NCBI GenBank assembly: GCA_903856875.1
Contig: CAIODE010000555.1
Span: 1-12,633, forward strand
Length of the DNA: 12,633 bases
Source of the DNA: an uncultured Burkholderiales bacterium
Lineage (GTDB): Bacteria; Pseudomonadota; Gammaproteobacteria; Burkholderiales; Burkholderiaceae_C
Direction of reading: 5' to 3'
Shown: piece by piece, positions 7,332 to 12,633 of the stretch
Layout of the letters: every line of letters starts with the position of its first letter
Numbering within the stretch: the stretch's first letter is position 1
Position numbers and translations under genes: made by a program
The notes under the pieces: generated by a model
What the model saw: only the letters and a program-made list of their open reading frames with translations
Database searches by the model: none
Told to the model about the DNA's origin: nothing

Positions 7332-8456
7332 ATGACCCCCGATCGTCGCGCCCTGCTTCAGGGTGCTGCTTCCATTGGTGCACTTTCATTGGCACCTTGG
7401 CATTCAGCATCTGCTCAAACTCCCGTCTCGCCTGCTGTTCGCAGTTTTTCACCTAAACCTGGTGACTGGCGAACTTTTGAAGTGACCACCCGAGTTGACA
7501 TTGCCAAATCTGTGGGTGCAACACGCGTTTGGTTGCCCGTGCCCAGTGTCAATACAGATTGGCAAAAATCAGAGGCAAGTTCGTTCATCAGTAACGGCAT
7601 AACCCGCATGCGCAGTGATGGCCTTCAAGGTGTGCAATTTTTGTATGCAGAATTTGCGCCTAGCATTGACAAGCCCTATGTGGAAATCACAAGCAGAGTT
7701 CAAACGCAAAGCAGAGCGCCATTAAGTCAAACGCAACCCCCTGCACAGGCAGATGATGCGGCCACCTTGAAATACTTCACGCGCCCTACCCATTTGTTGC
7801 CCACCGATGGCATTGTCAAAACAACGGCTCAAAATGCCATCCAAGGCGCGCAAACCGATCTTGAAAAAGTAAGAGCCATTTACAACTGGGTCGTGAGCAA
7901 CGCTTGGCGCGAACCTAAAGTCAAAGGTTGCGGCGAAGGTGATATCAAAACCATGCTCGAAACCGGCAACCTAGGCGGCAAGTGTGCAGACATCAACGCC
8001 TTGTTTGTGGGCCTGTGCCGATCTGTTGGTATTCCAGCGCGCGACGTCTATGGCATTCGCTTGGTGCCTTCTGCTTTTGGCTACAAGGAATTATCGGGCA
8101 ACCCCGCCAGCTTGAAAGGCGCGCAACACTGCCGCGCAGAAGCCTATGTCAAAGGCCAGGGCTGGATGGCCATGGACCCCGCCGATGTGGCCAAAGTCAT
8201 GCGCCTAGAAACACCGGAATGGCTGAAGTCAACCGATCACCCGGTGGTCAAACCCATCTACACCACCTTGTTTGGTGGCTGGGAAGGCAATTGGATGGCT
8301 TACAACACCGCCCATGATTTAACGCTTCCTTCAAGCAAAGGCGATCGGCTTGGGTTTTTCATGTACCCTAGCGCTGAAAATGACGAAGGTCGTTTTGATT
8401 CATATGCGCCTGACGATTTCAAGTACCAAATCACTGCCAAAGAAATCAAAATCTAA
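7332..8456 (+). CDS. Tat-exported transglutaminase-like protein
   Basis: This protein has 374 residues from the ATG at 7332, which has GGAG eight bases upstream (7320-7323). An upstream ATG at 7293 is in frame but lacks such a site and would bury the export signal. Residues 3-29 look like a twin-arginine signal: DRRALLQ, a hydrophobic stretch, and SASA before Gln29. The transglutaminase-like fold is shown by GGKCADINALFVGLCRSVGIPAR with Cys218, the AQHCRAEAYV block with His266 and WMAMDPADV with Asp282, so the Cys-His-Asp set is complete. An N-terminal beta-rich region (about 40-125) precedes it, as in bacterial relatives. These proteins act as periplasmic peptidases or amide-bond enzymes, but the substrate of this one is unknown. 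It stands 135 bases after the TlpA gene and 55 before the CoA-transferase gene, so operon membership is uncertain. Its Tat route suggests folding before export. Confidence 0.88.
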   Translation: MTPDRRALLQGAASIGALSLAPWHSASAQTPVSPAVRSFSPKPGDWRTFEVTTRVDIAKSVGATRVWLPVPSVNTDWQKSEASSFISNGITRMRSDGLQGVQFLYAEFAPSIDKPYVEITSRVQTQSRAPLSQTQPPAQADDAATLKYFTRPTHLLPTDGIVKTTAQNAIQGAQTDLEKVRAIYNWVVSNAWREPKVKGCGEGDIKTMLETGNLGGKCADINALFVGLCRSVGIPARDVYGIRLVPSAFGYKELSGNPASLKGAQHCRAEAYVKGQGWMAMDPADVAKVMRLETPEWLKSTDHPVVKPIYTTLFGGWEGNWMAYNTAHDLTLPSSKGDRLGFFMYPSAENDEGRFDSYAPDDFKYQITAKEIKI

Positions 8457-8511
8457 GCAGTTGGGGCGCGCTCTTGATCCTCTTGATTTCAACATTCGGA
8501 AAATTTAGAAC

Positions 8512-9702
8512 ATGCCCCACCAACCCGCCTCCGCCGCCCTGGCCAGATTTCGCGTCATCGACCTGACCCAAGTCCGAGCTGGGCCTACCGCTTGCCGTCA
8601 ATTGGCGGATTGGGGTGCCGATGTGGTTCAAGTGCAAATGCCTGAGCACATGCGCGGCGATGACACATTGGGTGGTCAAGAAGGCTCGGACTACCAGTAC
8701 ACCCACAGAAACAAGCGCTCCATCACCCTCAATTTGAAAGAGCCTGAAGGCATTCAATTGTTGAAAAAGTTAATCGACCAAGCCGATGTGGTGGTTGAAA
8801 ACTTCAGACCCGATGTGAAGTTTCGATTAGGGATCGATTATGAGAGTTTGAAAGTCAGCAATCCTGGATTGGTCTACGCCAGCATTTCAGGCTTTGGCCA
8901 AACAGGCCCTTTGGCCACCAGACCAGGGTTCGATCAAATTGCGCAAGGCATGGGCGGCTTGATGTCGGTCACTGGTTTGACTGAGCAAGGCCCTATGCGT
9001 GTGGGCATTCCTATTGCCGATCTGTGCGCAGGGATCTTTGCAGCACAAGGCATTTTGGTCGCTTTGCTTGAGCGTGAAAAATCGGGGCAAGGCCAGTGGC
9101 TTCACACCTCTTTATTGGAGTCCATGGTGTACATGATGGACTTCCAAACTTCCAGATGGCTCATTGATCAAGAAGTAGCCACCCAAGCAGGCAACTTTCA
9201 CCCCACCAGCATTCCAACTGGTGTTTACAAAGCGCAAGATGGCTACATGAACATTGCAGTTTTTGGCTCCAAAATTTGGGAACGCTTTTGCGATATTTTG
9301 GAAGCACCGCAGTGGGTCACCGACCCGCGCTATCACGACAAGCCCAGCCGCTCTGTGAACCGAGATGCCTTGAACCAAGAAATCAATGAACGCTTGGCTA
9401 AAAAAGATTGTGCCTTTTGGATCGAAAAACTCAATGAAGGCGGCGTGGCATGCGGTTTGATCAACAGAATGGACCAAGTCTTTGAAGAGCCCCAAATTAA
9501 GCACCTCAACATGGTGAAAGAAGTGGTGTCAAAACACCAAGGGCCGCAGCGCATGGTAGGACAGCCCGTGCAGCTTGAGCGCACGCCAAGCACCGTCGCT
9601 CGGTCAGCACCCCGCCGCGGTGAGCACACCGAAGAAATACTGAAAGAAATTGGCGTTCAAGCACAAGACTTGGCGCGCTTGAAATCCACTGGAGTTTTTT
9701 AA
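8512..9702 (+). CDS. Type III (CaiB/BaiF family) CoA-transferase
   Basis: The protein has 396 residues, standard for family III CoA-transferases, which move CoA between acyl-CoA and a carboxylic acid through an aspartyl-CoA thioester. The N-terminal signature is VIDLTQVRAGPTACRQLADWGADVVQVQ, followed by NKRSITLNLKEPEG, VVVENFRPDV, YASISGFGQTGP and a block with the nucleophile at Asp170 (GIPIADLCAG). The AGP motif and small-domain region (about 205-320, including TGVYKAQDGYMNIAVFG) are normal. No strong ribosome site is seen before ATG 8512. The TAA stop shares its last A with the ATG of the following crotonase gene, so the two are probably co-translated. Within the operon it would activate the imported acid as a CoA thioester. 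Relatives act on carnitine, oxalate/formate, bile acids, succinate/malate or itaconate; this one's substrate cannot be assigned. Confidence 0.94.
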   Translation: MPHQPASAALARFRVIDLTQVRAGPTACRQLADWGADVVQVQMPEHMRGDDTLGGQEGSDYQYTHRNKRSITLNLKEPEGIQLLKKLIDQADVVVENFRPDVKFRLGIDYESLKVSNPGLVYASISGFGQTGPLATRPGFDQIAQGMGGLMSVTGLTEQGPMRVGIPIADLCAGIFAAQGILVALLEREKSGQGQWLHTSLLESMVYMMDFQTSRWLIDQEVATQAGNFHPTSIPTGVYKAQDGYMNIAVFGSKIWERFCDILEAPQWVTDPRYHDKPSRSVNRDALNQEINERLAKKDCAFWIEKLNEGGVACGLINRMDQVFEEPQIKHLNMVKEVVSKHQGPQRMVGQPVQLERTPSTVARSAPRRGEHTEEILKEIGVQAQDLARLKSTGVF

Positions 9703-10511
9703 TGAGTGAAGCTACCTACACATCGCCCACTGAACGTGTTGAAACGTGGTTGGATCAGACCACCTTGCATATTCGATTTAACAATGTGGCCAAACACAAT
9801 GCATTGTCGGTTGACATGTGGGAGGCTGTGCCCATCTTGTTGAACCAAGCCGAGTCAGACCTGCGGGTTCGACTGGTTGTATTTTCGGGCGCTGGCGAAA
9901 AAGCCTTTGTATCGGGCGCCGATATTTCTCAGTTTGAAGACATGCGCGCTGCCAAAGAAGCCGTCACACGTTATGAGCACATGGCCGAGACGGCGCTCAT
10001 GAGCATCTACAACTTTCCCAAACCCACGCTGGCTAGCATCAAGGGTTATTGCATTGGTGGCGGCATCAATGTGGCCATCAGTTGCGACATGCGCATTGCA
10101 GCCAGCGATGCTGTGTTCTCTGTGCCTGCAGCCAAACTAGGGCTTGGGTACCGTTACTCAGCCATGAAGAATTTGATCGACCTCATTGGCCCTGGCGCGG
10201 CCAAAGATTTATTCTTCACAGCCAGAAGAGTGGATGCACAAGAGGCTTTGCAGCTGGGCCTGGTAAGCCGCGTTTGCGCGCCAGATCAATTGGCAGCGCT
10301 GTTGAATGAATACACCACAGCCTTGGGCCAAAACGCACCGATCACCATTGCAGCAGCCAAAGCCATTACGCGAGAAATTTTAAAACCCTCGCCCGAGCTT
10401 GACATGGCGCTGTGCCAACAACTCATTCGAAACTGCTTTGACTCCGCTGATTACGCTGAAGGCCGAAAAGCTTTCATGGAAAAACGCAAACCTGTCTTTA
10501 AAGGTGAATGA
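9702..10511 (+). CDS. Crotonase-fold protein annotated by homology as enoyl-CoA hydratase; canonical catalytic glutamates absent
   Basis: This 269-residue protein has the crotonase (enoyl-CoA hydratase/isomerase) fold. The oxyanion-hole strands are visible: SGADISQFEDM (71-81) and KGYCIGGGINVA (114-125), followed by SCDMRIAASDAVFSVP. In the mammalian mitochondrial hydratase the two catalytic glutamates sit right after the GGG-x and in the F-x-x-P-E segment. The matching positions here are Asn123 (GGGINVA) and Ala143 (FSVPAAKLGLGYRYS). Both are lost, so a simple hydratase mechanism is unlikely; decarboxylase, lyase, isomerase, thioesterase or racemase activity are all known in the superfamily. 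The ATG at 9702 overlaps the upstream stop by one base and has GGAG (9691-9694) at a good distance. The stop overlaps the next gene by four bases. The fold is certain, the reaction unknown. Confidence 0.9.
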   Translation: MSEATYTSPTERVETWLDQTTLHIRFNNVAKHNALSVDMWEAVPILLNQAESDLRVRLVVFSGAGEKAFVSGADISQFEDMRAAKEAVTRYEHMAETALMSIYNFPKPTLASIKGYCIGGGINVAISCDMRIAASDAVFSVPAAKLGLGYRYSAMKNLIDLIGPGAAKDLFFTARRVDAQEALQLGLVSRVCAPDQLAALLNEYTTALGQNAPITIAAAKAITREILKPSPELDMALCQQLIRNCFDSADYAEGRKAFMEKRKPVFKGE

Positions 10512-11500
10512 TCATGAAGTCATATTGGATGCACGTTGGGGATGTGCCAAACCCCATTGAATTGAGAGAAGTTCCCATTCCTGTTCCTGGCCCTACACAA
10601 GCACTGGTCAAGATCTATGCTGCCGGCTTGAACCGCGGAGAATTTATCAAAGGGCATGGCTTGCATGGCAGTCATGGTGCCAAGGCCATTGGCATGGAAG
10701 GTTCAGGAGAAATTACAGCACTGGGTGACAAAGTGACTGCTGCCACCGGCCTCCAATTGGGCGATCGCGTGATGGCCAGGTGTGCAGGTACTTTTGCCGA
10801 ATATGCACTGATGGACATTCGGGAAATGATGCGCATTCCTGAAAACGTATCTTACGATGAAGCGTCTTGCATTCCACTGACCTTTTTGGTGACCTATGAC
10901 TTGTTGGTGCAACAAGGCCGCTTAAAGGCCAATGACTGGCTGTTGATCAATGGTGTTTCTTCGGGTGTGGGCGTGGCCTCCTTGCAAATGGCCAAGGCCT
11001 TGGGTGCCAAGGTCATCGGCACATCGGGTTCGCAAGAAAAATTGAACAAGCTCGCGCCACTGGGTTTGGACTTGGGAATCCTTTCACGTTCACCCAATTT
11101 TTACGATCAGGTCATGTCAACCACTGACGGCAAAGGCGTGCAACTTGTGGTCAACACAGTGGGCGGCTCTGTCTTTGCAGAAAGCTTACGTTGCTTGTGT
11201 TTTCAAGGGCGGCTAGGCACTGTGGGTTATGTCGATGGTGTGTTGAATGCACCCTTGGACATTGAAGCGCTGCATGCCAAACGCCTTACTTTATTCGGGG
11301 TGTCTAACAAACTGCGCTCACCAGAGCAACGTGCCGAGCCTGTCAGCGGCTTTGTGAAAGATATCTTGCCGGCCTTTGCAGATGGCCGCATTCAATCGAG
11401 CATTGACACCATTTTTCCCTTCGAAGACATGGTGGCTGCCAAAGCTTTGATGGAAAGCAATGCACACGTTGGAAAAATTGTTTTGAGGGTCTTATCATGA
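10508..11500 (+). CDS. Zinc-free medium-chain (MDR) oxidoreductase, quinone-reductase-like
   Basis: The protein is 330 residues from ATG 10508, or 328 from the second ATG at 10514. AAAGGTG (10499-10505) is better spaced from the second, so 10514 may be the true start. The MDR fold shows in PGPTQALVKIYAAGLNRGEF (28-46), GMEGSGEI, GLQLGDRVM and a Rossmann nucleotide site GVSSGVG (149-155). The four-cysteine structural-zinc lobe and the catalytic zinc residues are missing, which places it with NAD(P)H:quinone reductase/zeta-crystallin or enoyl reductase relatives rather than alcohol dehydrogenases. It probably reduces an activated C=C bond with NADPH. Translation overlaps both neighbours (ATGA at each junction). 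It would act after the CoA-transferase and crotonase, though it may be an unrelated housekeeping reductase caught in the operon. Substrate not visible. Confidence 0.9.
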   Translation: MIMKSYWMHVGDVPNPIELREVPIPVPGPTQALVKIYAAGLNRGEFIKGHGLHGSHGAKAIGMEGSGEITALGDKVTAATGLQLGDRVMARCAGTFAEYALMDIREMMRIPENVSYDEASCIPLTFLVTYDLLVQQGRLKANDWLLINGVSSGVGVASLQMAKALGAKVIGTSGSQEKLNKLAPLGLDLGILSRSPNFYDQVMSTTDGKGVQLVVNTVGGSVFAESLRCLCFQGRLGTVGYVDGVLNAPLDIEALHAKRLTLFGVSNKLRSPEQRAEPVSGFVKDILPAFADGRIQSSIDTIFPFEDMVAAKALMESNAHVGKIVLRVLS

Positions 11501-12477
11501 TTCAAAGATTGTCATTCTCATTCATCAGCCTTAGCTTGCTGGCCTGCATCACAACGGCGCAGGCTCAAACTGCCAGCGCCTACCCCAACAAGCCCGTCAA
11601 AGTAGTTGTAGGTTTTGCACCAGGTGGTGCTGCCGACTATGTGGGCCGAACCATCAGCGAATCATTGGGCAAAGCCCTCGGTCAACCCGTCATCATTGAA
11701 AACAAAGCAGGGGCTGGCTCTAGCATTGCAGCCGAAGCGGTTTCTAAATCGGCACCCGATGGCTACACCGTTTTGATTGCAAGCCCCAGTAGCATTTCTG
11801 TCAATCCCGCCTTGAATCCAAAGCTGGGTTACGCACCTAAGGATTTATTGCCAGTTACCAAAATCACATCCTCACCCTTGGTCATAGCAGCCAATCCCAA
11901 TGCGGGCATCGGCAGCCTTTTAGAGTTGGTGGCCAAAGCCAAGAAAGCCCCTGGCACCATCAATTACGCGACCTCTGGCAATGGCTCTGCGCCGCATTTG
12001 GGCGGAGCATTGTTTGCCCAGGTCACAGGCATTGAAATGACCCACATTCCATTCAGAGGCGGTGGGCCTGCCATTCAATCAGTGGTCGCAGGCGATACCC
12101 AATTGACCTTCGGCACGCCGCCCTCCGTACTGCCCATGATTCAAGCGGGAAGACTTAAAGGCCTGGGAGTAAGCACCAAAGAAAAATCTGCATTGGTCCC
12201 TGGTATACCAGGCAGCATTGAGGCCGGTGTGCCCGACTACGCCATTGAATTTTGGTATGGTGTTTTTGTTCCCAATGGCACACCGCCTGCTGTTGTGAAA
12301 AAGATTTTTGATGCCGCGCAATTTGCCATGTCGCAGCCCAATGTCAAAGCCGCATTGGCCAGAGAAGGCACCGATGTAGATGTTTCAAAATCACCCGATC
12401 AATTTGCAAGCTTCTTGGTTGAAGATGCCAAATTTTGGGTCAAATTGGTGAAGAGTGCAGGCGTGAAATTAGATTGA
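11497..12477 (+). CDS. Second Bug/TctC family solute-binding protein
   Basis: This 326-residue receptor is of the same family as the one at 3384-4364, but distinct in its binding-region residues. The ATG overlaps the preceding stop by four bases and has GAGGGT (11485-11490) six bases upstream, a good ribosome site. The signal sequence spans residues 1-23, ending AQA before Gln24. A Cys17 in LLAC resembles a lipobox, so a lipoprotein form cannot be excluded, although the second position (Leu) is atypical. Family segments are VKVVVGFAPGGAADYVGR (34-51), VIIENKAGAG, DGYTVLIASPSS, ATSGNGSAPHLGG, HIPFRGGGPAIQSVV and IEFWYGVFVPNGTP. It lies in the operon with the CoA-transferase, crotonase and reductase, so it probably captures the acid they metabolise. 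No TctA/TctB membrane components are in the window, so the partner transporter must be elsewhere or shared. Confidence 0.94.
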   Translation: MIQRLSFSFISLSLLACITTAQAQTASAYPNKPVKVVVGFAPGGAADYVGRTISESLGKALGQPVIIENKAGAGSSIAAEAVSKSAPDGYTVLIASPSSISVNPALNPKLGYAPKDLLPVTKITSSPLVIAANPNAGIGSLLELVAKAKKAPGTINYATSGNGSAPHLGGALFAQVTGIEMTHIPFRGGGPAIQSVVAGDTQLTFGTPPSVLPMIQAGRLKGLGVSTKEKSALVPGIPGSIEAGVPDYAIEFWYGVFVPNGTPPAVVKKIFDAAQFAMSQPNVKAALAREGTDVDVSKSPDQFASFLVEDAKFWVKLVKSAGVKLD

Positions 12478-12521
12478 GTCAAAGTCAAAAGACGATGCAT
12501 CAACGCCATGTTCACTTTAAA

Positions 12522-12553
12522 GTTGACACAAATAATTAAATATTTCGGTCAAC
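12522..12553. promoter_or_regulatory. 32-bp dyad with GTTGAC / GTCAAC arms, probable operator
   Basis: GTTGAC (12522-12527) and GTCAAC (12548-12553) are inverted copies. Nested around the same centre are AAATA (12530-12534) and TATTT (12541-12545). In all, 13 of 16 base pairs are symmetric over 12522-12553. The centre is AT-rich (ATTAAA). It lies 45 bases after the Bug stop and about 73 before the next ATG. A TTGACA (12523-12528) falls inside it but has no -10 at 16-18 bases, so a sigma-70 promoter is not convincing. A hairpin with such an AU-rich interior would be weak, so a protein site is likelier. Confidence 0.4.
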
Positions 12554-12582
12554 AAGTGTGTCTTGCCTGCCGTTGAATGATC

Positions 12583-12604
12583 ACTCCCGATCGGTGGAGT
12601 TTTC
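12583..12604 (+). terminator. Weak hairpin with short T-run (doubtful terminator or 5' leader hairpin)
   Basis: ACTCC (12583-12587) and GGAGT (12596-12600) pair around an 8-base loop. The run continues as TTTTC, giving four T residues. The stem is only 5 bp, so intrinsic termination for the 8512-12477 operon is marginal. Because it ends about 22 bases before the next start codon, it may equally be a leader hairpin affecting that gene. Low confidence. Confidence 0.25.
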
Positions 12605-12625
12605 AAACAACATGAAGGAAACATC

Positions 12626-12633
12626 ATGACTAA
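12626..12633 (+). CDS. Start of a gene cut off by the window edge
   Basis: ATG at 12626 followed by ACT and two further bases is all that is present. AAGGAAA (12614-12620) lies five bases upstream, a strong ribosome site, which is why a start is called. Nothing can be said of the product. If the dyad at 12522-12553 is an operator, this is the gene it would most directly control. Confidence 0.5.

Noticed and set aside
12523..12528. TTGACA as the -35 of a sigma-70 promoter
   Set aside because: No TATAAT-like hexamer is found 16-18 bases downstream; the hexamer is better explained as part of the dyad.

Overview
The window looks like chromosomal DNA from a betaproteobacterium, most likely Burkholderiales and Comamonadaceae-like. 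The reasons are two tripartite-tricarboxylate (Bug/TctC) solute-receptor genes, densely packed CoA-thioester catabolic genes, Sec and Tat export signals, and a base composition near half GC by eye. The genus is not resolvable. There is no rRNA, tRNA, CRISPR array, insertion sequence or phage gene. No gap between genes exceeds about 180 bases.

Left part (38-4364): two M20 metallo-amidohydrolases lie head to tail on the minus strand (1268-2665, then 38-1225) and probably form one operon. A small cupin gene (2838-3338, plus strand) diverges from them across a 172-base intergenic region. That region holds a strong dyad and a pair of direct repeats. A Bug receptor gene (3384-4364, minus strand) converges on the cupin gene. 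Together they suggest uptake and hydrolysis of N-acylated or peptide-like compounds, but the substrate is unknown.

Middle part (4544-8456): selD, selU and a tlpA-like thioredoxin gene are joined by 4-base start/stop overlaps (GTGA, then ATGA). SelD makes selenophosphate and SelU uses it to convert 2-thiouridine to 2-selenouridine in tRNA wobble positions. The third gene encodes an exported CxxC protein. After 135 bases comes a Tat-exported transglutaminase-like protein with an intact Cys-His-Asp set.

Right part (8512-12477): four genes overlap by 1-4 bases. They encode a type III CoA-transferase, a crotonase-fold protein, a zinc-free MDR oxidoreductase and a second Bug receptor. The layout fits capture of an organic acid, its activation as a CoA thioester, and conversion by the crotonase and reductase. 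The crotonase lacks both glutamates of a normal enoyl-CoA hydratase, so its reaction is open. The window ends with an apparent regulatory region (a 32-bp dyad and several GTTGA/TCAAC half-sites) and the first codons of another gene.

I see no clearly new system such as a defence island or mobile element. The best leads are the hydratase-dead crotonase in its operon, the operator-like dyads, and the coupling of tlpA to selD-selU.
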